64,000 nucleotides of DNA, from assembly GCA_944349855.1 (NCBI GenBank), contig CALVNS010000008.1, positions 1 through 64,000 of the forward strand, read 5' to 3'. Of the stretch, positions 15,814-24,666 are shown in pieces. The DNA is from an uncultured Eubacteriales bacterium (GTDB lineage: Bacteria; Bacillota; Clostridia; Christensenellales; Aristaeellaceae). The stretch's first letter is position 1. Each line of letters begins with the position of its first letter. The position numbers were made by a program, and so were the translations under genes. Below the pieces are notes generated by a model. The model made no database searches. It was not told the origin of the DNA and saw only the letters and a program-made list of their open reading frames with translations.

Positions 15814-17622
15814 ATGCAGCCCGCAGCTTCCCGCCTTTTGGGCGAATCTTCCCCGTACCTGCTCGCGCATGCCGCCCAGCCCATCCCGTGGTATCCCTGG
15901 TGCGACGAGGCGTTCGAGGAGGCCGCCCGCCGGGACGTGCCGGTGTTCCTCTCCAGCGGCTACGCAAGCTGCCACTGGTGCCATCGCATGGCGGAGGAGG
16001 CGTTTTCAGATCCCATCGTCGCCGAGCTGCTCGGCGCGCACTTCGTGTCGGTCAAGGTAGACCGCGAGCAGCGCCCGGACGTCGACGCGTACTACATGCG
16101 CTCCTGCGTGGCGCTCAGCGGCGAAGGAGGCTGGCCGCTGACCGCCCTCCTGCTGCCGGACCGGCGGCCTTTTTTCGCGGGCACCTATTTCCCCGCGCGC
16201 ACGCAGGACGGCCGCACGGGCCTGCGCGCGCTGCTCAGCCGCGTCGCTCAGCTGTGGCAGACGGACCGCGCGCGCATTCTGACATGGGCGGACGAGCTGT
16301 CGGGCGCGGCGTTTCCCGCGCAGGCGCAAGGGCGCGCGGACGCGCAGTCGCTGTGCGGCGCGCTGGAGGAGGAGCTGCTCGCCTCGCAGGACCGGCACGC
16401 GGGCGGCATCGGGCGCGCGCCCAAGTTTCCCAACGTGCCGGCGCTGCGCTTCCTGATGGCCCGCGAGCAGGAGGCCTGCCCGGACGGCAACGGACGGCAG
16501 ACGCCTGCCGGGCAGATGCTGCATCGCGCCGCGGAGGCGATGGCGCGCGGCGGCATCCACGACCTGGTGGGCGGCGGCTTCTTCCGCTACGCCGCGGACG
16601 CGATGTGGCGCGCGCCGCACTTTGAAAAGATGCTCGTGGACAACGCGCAGCTGGCGCTGCTGTTTCTGCGCTGCGGCATGCCTGACGAGGCGCTGGATGC
16701 GGCCGACTACATGCTCGACGCGCTGCGCTTCAAGGAGGGCGGGCTGTACTCCTCACAGGATGCGGACGACCCGCGGGGCGAGGGCGCATACTACCTGCTC
16801 ACGCCCGAGCAGGTGGAGGAGGCCCTGGGCCCGCAGGATGGCGCCCGCTGCTGTGCGCTGCTGCACATCCTGCATGCGCCGGGCGCTCGCGGAGCGCGCG
16901 GCGTGCTGCCCTACCTGGACGCGGGCCTGCGCGAGGCGGATGAGGCGTTCCTGCGCGCGGTGCGTCCGCGTCTGCGCGAGCTGCGCGCGCGCCGTCCCGC
17001 GCCGCGCGTGGTGCCGCAGGCCACGCTGACGGCCAACGCCCTGGCGATCCTCGCGTTCTCCACCTTGGGGCGGCAGCTGGGCGAATCGCATCTGGTGCAG
17101 GCGGCGGCGCAGGCGGCGCGGTTCGTCGGGGAGTACATGGTCAAGGGCGGACGGCTGTACGGTGCCTGGTCGGCGGGCGAGGCGCGCAGCCCGGCGACGC
17201 TGGACGGCTATGCGGCCTACGCGCTGGCGCTGTTCTCCCTCTCCGAGGCGGACCGGCATGCGTCCTGGCGCAAGAGCGCCCTGCGCGCGCTGGACGACGC
17301 GCTGCGCCTGTTCGTGCCGCCGGAGGGCCCGCCCGCGCTGACGGGCGAGGATGTGCGCGACCTGCCGGTGCGCGTGAGCGCCGTGACGGACGACTCGGCG
17401 CCCTCGGGCGCGGCGCTGTTGGTCGAGGCGCTCGTGCAGGCGCACCGGTTTACCGGCAATCCCGAGCGCCTTTCGCAGGCGCGGCGCATCGTGGGCGCAA
17501 GCCTGCCCGCGCCGGGTACGGCACTGCTCCCCTTTGCGGGGCTGCTCACGGCGCAAATGGCGCTCGAGCACGCGGAGCGCGAAAGGGGGAAGGACGCATG
17601 TCCGGCGCAGCGGAGCGAATGA
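15814..17622 (+). CDS. Thioredoxin-domain protein of the YyaL / DUF255 family
   Basis: 602 residues. The N-terminal DUF255 thioredoxin-like domain has the typical NSPYLLxHA-like start (ESSPYLLAHAAQPIPWYPW) and the CxxC-type motif CHWCHRM near residue 53, then KVDREQRPDVD. The remainder is an alpha/alpha-barrel like N-acylglucosamine epimerases (GGIHDLVGGGFFRYAADAMW; HFEKMLVDNAQL; YSSQDADDPRGEGAYY). The function is unknown; some relatives are redox- or spore-linked. At about 600 residues it is shorter than the usual 660-690 but shows no break. AGGAGGT is seven bases before ATG 15814. Its last 25 bases overlap gerAA, so the two are probably co-expressed. Confidence 0.85.
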   Translation: MQPAASRLLGESSPYLLAHAAQPIPWYPWCDEAFEEAARRDVPVFLSSGYASCHWCHRMAEEAFSDPIVAELLGAHFVSVKVDREQRPDVDAYYMRSCVALSGEGGWPLTALLLPDRRPFFAGTYFPARTQDGRTGLRALLSRVAQLWQTDRARILTWADELSGAAFPAQAQGRADAQSLCGALEEELLASQDRHAGGIGRAPKFPNVPALRFLMAREQEACPDGNGRQTPAGQMLHRAAEAMARGGIHDLVGGGFFRYAADAMWRAPHFEKMLVDNAQLALLFLRCGMPDEALDAADYMLDALRFKEGGLYSSQDADDPRGEGAYYLLTPEQVEEALGPQDGARCCALLHILHAPGARGARGVLPYLDAGLREADEAFLRAVRPRLRELRARRPAPRVVPQATLTANALAILAFSTLGRQLGESHLVQAAAQAARFVGEYMVKGGRLYGAWSAGEARSPATLDGYAAYALALFSLSEADRHASWRKSALRALDDALRLFVPPEGPPALTGEDVRDLPVRVSAVTDDSAPSGAALLVEALVQAHRFTGNPERLSQARRIVGASLPAPGTALLPFAGLLTAQMALEHAERERGKDACPAQRSE

Positions 17623-19130
17623 GCGGGCGTCTGACCCGTTCGCTGCAGAGCAACCTGACGGCCTACCGGTCGATCCTGCGCGTGCCGCGCAACAAGGACG
17701 TGGTCGTGCGCGAGTTCACCGTGGGCGGCTTTGGCGCGGCGATCCTGTACCTGGACGGCATGGTGAACACCACCATGATCGACGAGAACCTGCTCAAGCC
17801 CGCCATGGACATGGAGGCTCCGCCGGACTGCGACGAGTGCGACCGCAGCGCATACCTGCTGCACAATGTGCTGTCCGTGGCGCCGGCGAACCGCACGCAC
17901 AGCTGCGACGAGGGCCTGCAGGCGATTCTGGACGGGCTGACGCTGCTGCTGTGCGACGGATGCGACGAGGGGCTGACGTTCGACACGCGCGGCTACGACC
18001 GGCGCACCGTCTCCCGTCCGGACAACGAGGACGTCGTGCTCGGGCCGCACGAGGGATTCACGGAAAACCTGCGCACGAACACGACGCTCGTGCGGCGCGT
18101 GGTGCGCACGCCGCGCCTTGTCACCGAGATGCTGACGCTGGGCACGGACGCGCCCACGCGCTGCGCGGTGATGTACCTGGACGGCGTGGCGGATGAGGCG
18201 ATCGTGCGCGAGGTGCTGCGCCGCCTGAACGGCATCGCGGCGGACTTCGTGCCCGGCACGGGCCAGCTCGAGCAGCTGATCGAGGATCACCCCTTCGCAC
18301 TGCTGCCCCAGGTGGTGAGCACCGAGCGGCCTGACCGCACGGGCTCGTTTTTGATGGACGGACAGGTCGTGCTGCTCCTGGACGGCTCGCCCTACGCGCT
18401 GGCCGTGCCCGTGACGCTCTTTCACCTGCTGCACACGCCGGACGATACGTTCATGCGCTGGCAGTACGGGACGTTTTTGCGCCTGGTGCGCATGCTGGGG
18501 CTGCTGGTGTTCGTGTTCCTGCCCGGGCTGTACATCGCGGTCGTGCGCTTTCATCAGGAGATCTTCTCGCCCATGCTGCTCACCAGCGTCTATGAGGCGC
18601 AGGTGCAGGAGCCGTTCCCGGTCTTTCTGGAGGCGCTGATGATGACGTTCGCGTTCTTCCTCATCAACGAGGCGGGCGTGCGCGCCCCGGGCGTGCTGGG
18701 CAACGCGCTGGGCATCGTCAGCGGCCTGATTCTGGGCCAGGCGGCGGTCTCAGCGGGGCTGGTCAGCCCGCTGCTGCTGATCGTCATCGCCGCCAGCGGC
18801 CTGGGCGGCTTTGCGGTGCCCAACTACAGCCTGAGCCTGGGGCTTCGCATCGCGCAGCTGGCTGTGATGACCGCAGGCGCATTCAGCGGGCTGTACGGCA
18901 TCCTGTTGGTCTCTTTCGTCTTTGGCGCGCTGCTGTGCCGCATGACGTCGCTGGGCGCGCCGATGCTCGCGCCTGCCTCGCCCGCGCGGCCCCGCAACGG
19001 CGACCTGCTGCTGCGCCTGCCCATCTGGCGGCAGCGCACGCGTGGATTTTTCGCAAGCCCGGCATACAGGACGCGCGTGCGCGGGCGGATGCGCGCCTGG
19101 GAGCGCGGCGACAAGGGGGGAACAAAATGA
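17598..19130 (+). CDS. gerAA: Spore germination receptor A subunit (GerA family)
   Basis: 510 residues. A long soluble N-domain includes VVREFTVGGFGAAILYLDGMV, LRTNTTLVRRVVRTPRLV and FVPGTGQLEQLIEDHPFALLPQV. The membrane domain then has the family core FLPGLYIAVVRFHQEIFSPMLL, PFPVFLEALMM, EAGVRAPGVLGNALGIVSGLILGQAAVSAGL. A subunits combine with B and C subunits in the inner spore membrane to sense nutrients. Start ATG 17598 (GGGGGAAGGA before it) lies inside the end of the preceding gene. This is the best evidence in the window for a spore-forming life cycle. Confidence 0.94.
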   Translation: MSGAAERMSGRLTRSLQSNLTAYRSILRVPRNKDVVVREFTVGGFGAAILYLDGMVNTTMIDENLLKPAMDMEAPPDCDECDRSAYLLHNVLSVAPANRTHSCDEGLQAILDGLTLLLCDGCDEGLTFDTRGYDRRTVSRPDNEDVVLGPHEGFTENLRTNTTLVRRVVRTPRLVTEMLTLGTDAPTRCAVMYLDGVADEAIVREVLRRLNGIAADFVPGTGQLEQLIEDHPFALLPQVVSTERPDRTGSFLMDGQVVLLLDGSPYALAVPVTLFHLLHTPDDTFMRWQYGTFLRLVRMLGLLVFVFLPGLYIAVVRFHQEIFSPMLLTSVYEAQVQEPFPVFLEALMMTFAFFLINEAGVRAPGVLGNALGIVSGLILGQAAVSAGLVSPLLLIVIAASGLGGFAVPNYSLSLGLRIAQLAVMTAGAFSGLYGILLVSFVFGALLCRMTSLGAPMLAPASPARPRNGDLLLRLPIWRQRTRGFFASPAYRTRVRGRMRAWERGDKGGTK

Positions 19131-20263
19131 TCGTACAGAGACGCAAACGGCGTGCAGACGCGCAAACGGCGCGCAGCGAGCAGCGGACGCACGCCTCGGC
19201 GCGGGCGCAGGGCGCGCTGGTGGGCACGATGGCCGCATGCCAGCTGTTTCTGGACGGCACGGGCCGCATGCTGCCAGATGCCGGCGGCGCGCTGTGGTGG
19301 TCGGCGCTGCTGTGCCCGGCGGGCGCGCTGCTGCTGACGCTGCCCATCGCGCGCATGCGCCGCGAGGCGGACGGGCGCGAGCTGGCGGACGTCGCTCTGG
19401 CGGCGCTGCCCGCACCCGTGGCGCTTGCCCTGTGCGCGCTGTGCGGGCTGACGCTGCTGCTGGATGCGGCGGCTGCGCTGTACGGCCTGACGGAGCTGAC
19501 GCACGCCTCGCTGCTTCCGCAGACGGACGAGCGCGTCATCGTGCTGATGGCGCTCACGGCGCTGCTGCTGTCGGCCTATGCGGGCCTGACGGGCATGCAG
19601 CGTCTGGCGTTTCTGCTGCGCCGCACGCTGCCCATACTACTGCTGTTGCTCATGGCCTGGTCGCTGTGGGGCCGGCCGATTGAAAATCTGTACCCGCTGG
19701 CGGGGCATGGCGTGCGTGAGAGTCTCCGGCTGGGCGCGGGCAGCCTGGGCGCCGGCGCGTGCGCGCTGGCGGCCGGGTTCCTGCCCGGCGGCGTGCGGCA
19801 GCTACCGCAGGTACGCGCGCGGGAGACCTGCGGCTACTGCCTGTCGGGGCACCTGCTCGCCGTGCTGCTGCTGCTGGGCCTGTCGCTGTCCACGCCCTAC
19901 AGCCTGTGGCCGCTTTCCGGCAGCTGGGGCGAACGCATGGTGCTGCAGGGCCGGCCTGCGCTGTACAACGGCATTCTCTACCGGATGGTGACGGTGCTGC
20001 AGCTGACTGCGCTGCTGATCGCCGCGGGCGGCGCGCTGCTCTTCGCCGCGCATGCGCTCTCGCGGGCCGCGCGCGGGCGGCATGACCGCCTCGCCTTCGC
20101 GCTGGCGTTTGCGCTGCTGGCCGCCGCGGCGCTGCTGCGCTCGCGCCTGGGGCTCTCGTGGCTGCTGGCGGCGATGCCCTGGCGCTACGCGGCCGCGCTC
20201 GCCGTCGTGTGGCTGCCCTTTCTCGCCCGGCGGCGCCCGCGCGCAAAGGAGGGCAGCGCATGA
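19127..20263 (+). CDS. gerAB: Spore germination receptor B subunit (GerB / Spore_permease)
   Basis: 378 residues with about ten hydrophobic segments, between the A and C subunit genes, as expected for the APC-superfamily GerB subunit that binds the germinant. Recognisable pieces are ALYGLTELTHASLLPQTDERVIVLMALTALLLSAYAG and NLYPLAGHGVRESLRLG. The sequence is diverged and Ala/Leu-rich, so the call relies partly on position. ATG 19127 overlaps the gerAA stop (ATGA) and has GGGGGG upstream. Confidence 0.82.
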   Translation: MIVQRRKRRADAQTARSEQRTHASARAQGALVGTMAACQLFLDGTGRMLPDAGGALWWSALLCPAGALLLTLPIARMRREADGRELADVALAALPAPVALALCALCGLTLLLDAAAALYGLTELTHASLLPQTDERVIVLMALTALLLSAYAGLTGMQRLAFLLRRTLPILLLLLMAWSLWGRPIENLYPLAGHGVRESLRLGAGSLGAGACALAAGFLPGGVRQLPQVRARETCGYCLSGHLLAVLLLLGLSLSTPYSLWPLSGSWGERMVLQGRPALYNGILYRMVTVLQLTALLIAAGGALLFAAHALSRAARGRHDRLAFALAFALLAAAALLRSRLGLSWLLAAMPWRYAAALAVVWLPFLARRRPRAKEGSA

Positions 20264-21468
20264 GGCGGCTTTGCATCGCGGCGCTGCTGGCGCTGCTGCT
20301 GCCGCTGCTGAGCGGCTGCACGGACGGCATGGAGTTGGAGGAGCACGCCTTCGCGCTGGCCATGGCGGTCGACCGCACGCCGGCCGGGCAGATCCGCCTG
20401 AGCGTGCAGCTGCTCTCGGGCGGCGGCGCTGCCCAAGAGGGCGGCGAGCAGCAGGGCGGTTCCGGCGGGGGTTCCGGCGAAGGGTCGGGCGGCGAATCGG
20501 GCGGCCAGGAGACGGCGCTCTCGCAAAACGGCTACCTGATCGTCTCGGCGACAGGCGAGGACTATCCGCACGCGCTCTCGCTGATGACCGCCAGCGTGCC
20601 GCGCAAGCTGAGCCTGTCGCACCTGCGCGTGGTCGTGATCAGCGAAGAGATCGCGCGCACGGACGCGTTCTATCCGCTGCTTATGCAGCTGCAGGCCTCG
20701 TGCGAGGCGGAGGAGAGCGCATACCTGGTCATCAGCCGGGGCGACGCGCGCGAGCTGGTCGCGTCGCAGCGTCCCTACATCGGCTCGCGGCTTTCGCGCT
20801 ACCTGGAGACGATGTTTTCCTATTATGACGGCCTGGGCTACATCCCCAGCAGCCGCCTGGGCGACGTCATGCGCACGATGACGGTGCGCGTGGGCGATCC
20901 GGCAGTAATCTACGCGGCGGTGCAGCAGGAGGATGCCCCGCAGGCGGAGGCAAAGGCGAATCCGCTGGACGCGATGGCGGGCGAGCTGCCGCGCGAGAGT
21001 GTGGGCAGGGTGGAGTACATGGGCGCGGCGGTCTTTTCGGGCCAGCGGATGACGGGCCTGCTGACGGGCGCGCAGGTGCAGCTGCTGCGCATGCTGACGG
21101 GCGCGTTCGACCAATGCCCGTACTTTCTGGGCGGCGAGGAATACACGCTGCGTCAGGCCGGGCGCAGCCGCCTGAGCCTCTCGCAGGACGGCGCACGCGC
21201 GGTGCTCTCGGCGCAGGTCTATCTGGAGGCGGAGAAGACGCTGCCCGCCGACGCGGACGAGCAGGCGCTGCGCGCGCAGCTGGAGTCCGAGCTGCTGGCG
21301 GTGCTCCAGCGCGTGCAGCAGCTGGGCAGCGACTGCGCGGGCTTTGGACGCCTGGCGATCCGCCGCTGCGCGACGATCGAGGCGTGGGAGGCGACGGACT
21401 GGAAGTCGATCTACGCCTCCGCGGGCCTGCAGGTCAGCGTGAGCCTGCGCCTGGTGGAGAAGGGATGA
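20260..21468 (+). CDS. gerAC: Spore germination receptor C subunit lipoprotein (GerC)
   Basis: 402 residues. A lipoprotein signal ends in LLPLLSGC (Cys at about 20), and the body has GerC landmarks: ELEEHAFALAMAVDRT, NGYLIVSATGEDYPHALSLMTASVPRKLSLSHLRVVVISEE, YPLLMQLQ, and AVFSGQRMTGLLTG...LRMLTGAF, ending with a tail that reads ATDWKSIYASAGLQVSVSL. A Gly/Ser/Glu-rich linker (about residues 57-86) is inserted near the N-terminus. ATG 20260 overlaps the gerAB stop and follows AGGAGG. Its 3' end overlaps the convergent ABC-F gene by 35 bases. Confidence 0.9.
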   Translation: MRRLCIAALLALLLPLLSGCTDGMELEEHAFALAMAVDRTPAGQIRLSVQLLSGGGAAQEGGEQQGGSGGGSGEGSGGESGGQETALSQNGYLIVSATGEDYPHALSLMTASVPRKLSLSHLRVVVISEEIARTDAFYPLLMQLQASCEAEESAYLVISRGDARELVASQRPYIGSRLSRYLETMFSYYDGLGYIPSSRLGDVMRTMTVRVGDPAVIYAAVQQEDAPQAEAKANPLDAMAGELPRESVGRVEYMGAAVFSGQRMTGLLTGAQVQLLRMLTGAFDQCPYFLGGEEYTLRQAGRSRLSLSQDGARAVLSAQVYLEAEKTLPADADEQALRAQLESELLAVLQRVQQLGSDCAGFGRLAIRRCATIEAWEATDWKSIYASAGLQVSVSLRLVEKG

Positions 21469-22936
21469 CCTCGGCCTGCAGCGTCACGCGATCGGTCGCC
21501 ACTGCGTCCACAAATGCGCGGTCGTGCTCGACGAAGAGCATCGCGGGCTGTCTTTGACAGATCAGCGCCTCCAGCTGCATGCGCGAGTACAGGTCGATGT
21601 AGTTGAGCGGCTCATCCCAGACGAACAGGTGCGCCTCCTCGCACAGGCTGCGGGCGAGGAGCACCTTTTTCTTCTGCCCGGCGCTGAAGCCGCGCATGTC
21701 GTGCTCGAACAGCTCGCGGGCAAAGTCGAGCGCGCGCAGCGTGGTCAGCAGCAGCGTCAGGTCCACGCCGCAGCGGCGGGCATAGTCCGCCAGCGAGCCG
21801 GACAAAAAGCGCATGTCCTGGGGCACGTAGGAGACGCGCAGGCCCGAGGCCAGGCGCAGCACGCCGCCGTGGGGCACGTCCTCGCCGGCGATCAGGCGCA
21901 GGATGCTCGTCTTGCCGCAGCCGTTGGGCCCCTGCAGCGCGACGCGCCCGCCGCGCCGCAGCGTGAAGCGCACGTCCCGCGTGACCTCGCGCCCGTCGTA
22001 GCGCACGCACAGGTCCAGCGCCTCGGCCAGGCGCTCCTGGCGAAAGGCGAGCGGGTGCATCGTCAGGGGCGGCGCCTCCTCCACCTCGCGCAGCAGCCCC
22101 TTCTTGTCCTCCAGCGCGCGCTCCCGGCGGCGCTCGGCGTTCTTGGCGCGGCGCATCATCTTGGCCGACTTGTGCCCGACATAGCCGCTGTCGCCTGCGC
22201 TGTTCTTCGTGCGCTCCAGCGCGTCGGACCAGCCCGCCGTATCGCGCGCCGCCTGCGACAGGCGCGCGACCTCGCGGCGCAGCCGCTCGCTCTGCGTGCG
22301 CTCGTACTGCTCGCGCTGCGCGCGGTTTTGCAGGAAGGTCGAAAAGTCGCACGCCGCCACCTCCACGCCCGTGCGCCCCAGGTAGAGCACGTGGTCCACG
22401 CACGCGTCCAGAAACGCCCGGTCGTGCGAGACGAGGATGAACCCATCCTTGCGCCGCAGATAGTCCGCCACCTGCGCGCGGGCGCGCATGTCCAGGTGGT
22501 TGGTCGGCTCGTCGATGAGCGGAAAGCGCCCCGCGCGCAGGAACATCAGCGCCAGGAGCACCTTCGTGCGCTCGCCGCCGGAGAGCGTGGCCATCGGGCG
22601 CGCGAGCGCCTGCGCCTGTACGCCCAGCAGCCCGGTCTCGCGCTCGAGCTGCCAGTCCTCCAGCTCCGGCAAAAGCGCGCGGGCGGCCTGCACGGCGGTC
22701 AGGCGCTCGTCGGGCAGGTCGGGCGGGAAGTAATCAAACGCCACCGGAGCGGTGATCGTGCCCCGGTAGGGATACGCGCCCATCAACAGGCGCAGAAACG
22801 TCGTCTTGCCGCGGCCGTTGCGGCCCGTGAAGCCCAGGCGCCAGGCGGTGTCGATCTGGAAGGACACGTCTTCGAACACGTTTTCAAAGCTGCCCTCATA
22901 GCCGAACGTCAGATGGGATACGTCGATCAAGGCCAT
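21434..22936 (-). CDS. ABC-F ribosome-protection-type ATPase, Lsa/Vga-like
   Basis: 500 residues with two ABC domains and no membrane segments. Domain 1: Walker A GRNGRGKTTFLRLLMG, signature LSGGERTKVLL, LIDEPTNHLD. The inter-domain linker (about 205-310) is highly charged and antibiotic-resistance-domain-like. Domain 2: QGPNGCGKTSILRLIAG, FSAGQKKKVLLARSL, VWDEPLNYIDLYSRMQLEALI. GRNGRGKTT, FPLIDEPTNHLD and WDEPLNYID closely resemble Lsa(A)-group proteins, which remove lincosamides, pleuromutilins and streptogramin A from ribosomes. Drug range here is inference. ATG 22936 has GGGGG upstream, and a long structured leader precedes it. Confidence 0.87.
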   Translation of the reverse strand: MALIDVSHLTFGYEGSFENVFEDVSFQIDTAWRLGFTGRNGRGKTTFLRLLMGAYPYRGTITAPVAFDYFPPDLPDERLTAVQAARALLPELEDWQLERETGLLGVQAQALARPMATLSGGERTKVLLALMFLRAGRFPLIDEPTNHLDMRARAQVADYLRRKDGFILVSHDRAFLDACVDHVLYLGRTGVEVAACDFSTFLQNRAQREQYERTQSERLRREVARLSQAARDTAGWSDALERTKNSAGDSGYVGHKSAKMMRRAKNAERRRERALEDKKGLLREVEEAPPLTMHPLAFRQERLAEALDLCVRYDGREVTRDVRFTLRRGGRVALQGPNGCGKTSILRLIAGEDVPHGGVLRLASGLRVSYVPQDMRFLSGSLADYARRCGVDLTLLLTTLRALDFARELFEHDMRGFSAGQKKKVLLARSLCEEAHLFVWDEPLNYIDLYSRMQLEALICQRQPAMLFVEHDRAFVDAVATDRVTLQAEVIPSPPGAGSR

Positions 22937-23142
22937 AAAGCGTTCCCCCTTTTGCATGAAGAAGGCCGCAGGAAGCATGGCTCCCCACGGCCTTGTGCGT
23001 GCAAAAAGGGCGCAAAAAAGCCGGGAAGAGGCGGCGGCTTCCTGCGTGCGGACAGCGCAAACAGACGGCTTTACGCCGCGCTGCGCCGAGGGCACATCAG
23101 CAGGAAGTCTTCCGCATCTTCTCAGCTCCCATCGTTCAGGTT
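22937..23142 (-). promoter_or_regulatory. Attenuator-like leader of the ABC-F gene
   Basis: The roughly 205-base leader has a short ORF (23097-23132) and mutually exclusive pairings. Segment CTTCCTGC inside the ORF (plus 23100-23107) and segment GCTTCCTGC (plus 22968-22976) can each pair with GCAGGAAGC (plus 23037-23045). The last also abuts a small terminator stem AAGCCG/CGGCTT followed by T residues (about 23014-23040). A second hairpin (22962-22994, 7-bp closing stem with inner pairs) lies just before the ribosome site. This is how drug-inducible ABC-F genes are often built: ribosome stalling in a leader ORF alters the fold. Confidence 0.62.
23097..23132 (-). CDS. Leader ORF upstream of the ABC-F gene
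   Basis: The frame encodes MGAEKMRKTSC then TGA. The outer ATG (23132) is only about ten bases from the predicted transcript start and lacks a ribosome site. The inner ATG (23117) has GGGAG eight bases upstream and would give the six-residue peptide MRKTSC. Its final codons overlap the pairing segment 23100-23107, as expected for a stalling sensor. Confidence 0.5.
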   Translation of the reverse strand: MGAEKMRKTSC

Positions 23143-23148
23143 GTTATC

Positions 23149-23177
23149 AGTATAGCGCACTCCCGCGCCGGTGTCAA
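23149..23177 (-). promoter_or_regulatory. Consensus promoter of the ABC-F transcript
   Basis: On the minus strand a perfect -35 TTGACA (23172-23177) and -10 TATACT (23149-23154) are 17 bases apart, just after the proS stop codon. The ABC-F gene is therefore transcribed independently of proS. Confidence 0.88.
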
Positions 23178-23180
23178 TGC

Positions 23181-24623
23181 TCAGTACGCCTTGGCGAAGT
23201 ACATGACCTTGTCGGCCTTCCTGCCACAGCACACACACGTGTCGCCCACAGGCGTCTGGTCAAAGGGCATGTTGCGGCTGGTCGCGCCGGTCAGCTCCTT
23301 GATCCGGTCCTCGCAGGCCTGGTCGCCGCACCACATGGCCTTGGCATAGCCGCCGTCGACCTGCGCCGTCAGTTCGTCCATGTTGTGCACGACCTTCGTG
23401 TGCTCGTCGCGGAACGCGCGGGCGATCTCGAACATGTTGCGGTGCACGTCCTCCAGCGTGGCCCGGACGGCGTCGGCCAGGCCGTCCAGGGGCAGGGGCT
23501 TCTTCTCGAACGTGTCGCGGCGCACGCACAGCACCTGTCCGGCCTCCAGGTCGCGGGGGCCGACCTCCAGGCGCACGGGCACGCCCTTGAGCTCCCACTC
23601 GTTGAACTTCCAGCCCGCGGAGACGTTGTCGCGGTCGTCCAGGCGCACGCGGATGCCGGCGGCGGCCAGCTGATCCCGGATCTCCTGGCACTTTTCCATG
23701 ACGCCGCCCTTGTGCGCGGCGATGGGCAGGATGACGGCCTGGATGGGCGCGACCTTGGGGGGCAGCTTGAGGCCGCGCTCGTCGCCGTGGGTCATGATGA
23801 TCGCGCCGATCAGGCGCGTGGACACGCCCCAGCTCGTCTCGTGGCAGTACTCGAGCTTGCCGTCCTTGGACAGGTAGGTGATCTCAAAGGGCTCGGCGAA
23901 GTTCGTGCCGAAGTTGTGGCTCGTGCCGCTCTGCAGCGCCTTGCCGTCCTGCATCATCGCCTCGACGCTGTAGGTCGCGCGCGCGCCGGCGAACTTCTCC
24001 TTGTCGCTCTTCTGGCCGGAGTAGACGGGCACGGCCAGCACGTTCTCGCAGAACTCATGGTAGACGTGCAGCATCTGCATCGTCTCCTCCTGGGCCTCCT
24101 CGGCGGTGGCGTGCACGGTGTGGCCCTCCTGCCAGAGGAACTCCGCCGTGCGCAGGAAGGGGCGCGTCGTCTTCTCCCAGCGCATGACCGAGCACCACTG
24201 GTTGTACTTGAGGGGCAGGTCGCGCCAGGACTGCACCCACTTCGAATACATCGTGCAGAAGATGGTCTCGCTGGTGGGGCGCACGGCCAGGCGCTCCTGC
24301 AGGGGCTCGGTGCCGCCCTGGGTGACCCAGGCGACCTCGGGCGCGAAGCCCTCGACGTGGTCGGCCTCCTTGAGCAGCAGGCTCTCGGGGATCAGCATGG
24401 GCATGGACACGTTCTCGTGGCCAGTCGCCTTGAAGCGGGCGTCCAGCTCCTTCTGGATCAGCTCCCAGATGCCGTAGCCGTAGGGCTTGATCGCCATGCA
24501 GCCGCGCACGGGCGTGTAGTCCATCAGGTCTGCCTGCAGCACGACGTCGGTATACCACTGCGAGAAGTTCTCGCTGCGGGGGGTGATGTGCTTGACGAAC
24601 TCCTGATCGTTCTTCTTGGCCAT
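23181..24623 (-). CDS. proS: Prolyl-tRNA synthetase, archaeal/eukaryotic-type
   Basis: 480 residues, the short ProS type without the bacterial editing insertion. Class II motifs are visible: the motif 1 region MDYTPVRGCMAIKPYGYGIWELIQ, motif 2 FLRTAEFLWQEGHTVHATAEEA and RPTSETIFCTMYSKW, and motif 3 within SWGVSTRLIGAIIMTHGDERGLKLP. An HGTP anticodon domain and a C-terminal zinc-binding-like tail (CGDQACEDR...CVCCGRKADKVMYFAKAY) follow, as in this type. It charges tRNA-Pro in the cytoplasm. Expression is controlled by the T-box leader immediately upstream. Confidence 0.95.
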   Translation of the reverse strand: MAKKNDQEFVKHITPRSENFSQWYTDVVLQADLMDYTPVRGCMAIKPYGYGIWELIQKELDARFKATGHENVSMPMLIPESLLLKEADHVEGFAPEVAWVTQGGTEPLQERLAVRPTSETIFCTMYSKWVQSWRDLPLKYNQWCSVMRWEKTTRPFLRTAEFLWQEGHTVHATAEEAQEETMQMLHVYHEFCENVLAVPVYSGQKSDKEKFAGARATYSVEAMMQDGKALQSGTSHNFGTNFAEPFEITYLSKDGKLEYCHETSWGVSTRLIGAIIMTHGDERGLKLPPKVAPIQAVILPIAAHKGGVMEKCQEIRDQLAAAGIRVRLDDRDNVSAGWKFNEWELKGVPVRLEVGPRDLEAGQVLCVRRDTFEKKPLPLDGLADAVRATLEDVHRNMFEIARAFRDEHTKVVHNMDELTAQVDGGYAKAMWCGDQACEDRIKELTGATSRNMPFDQTPVGDTCVCCGRKADKVMYFAKAY

Positions 24624-24666
24624 AGGGGGTTCCTCCTCATCACTGTCGGTAAAGCCGTCGGAAAAG

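Noticed and set aside
15814..17622. YyaL-like gene as a truncated pseudogene
   Set aside because: Although about 60-80 residues shorter than usual, it has a good start, all the main motifs in frame and a coupled downstream gene.
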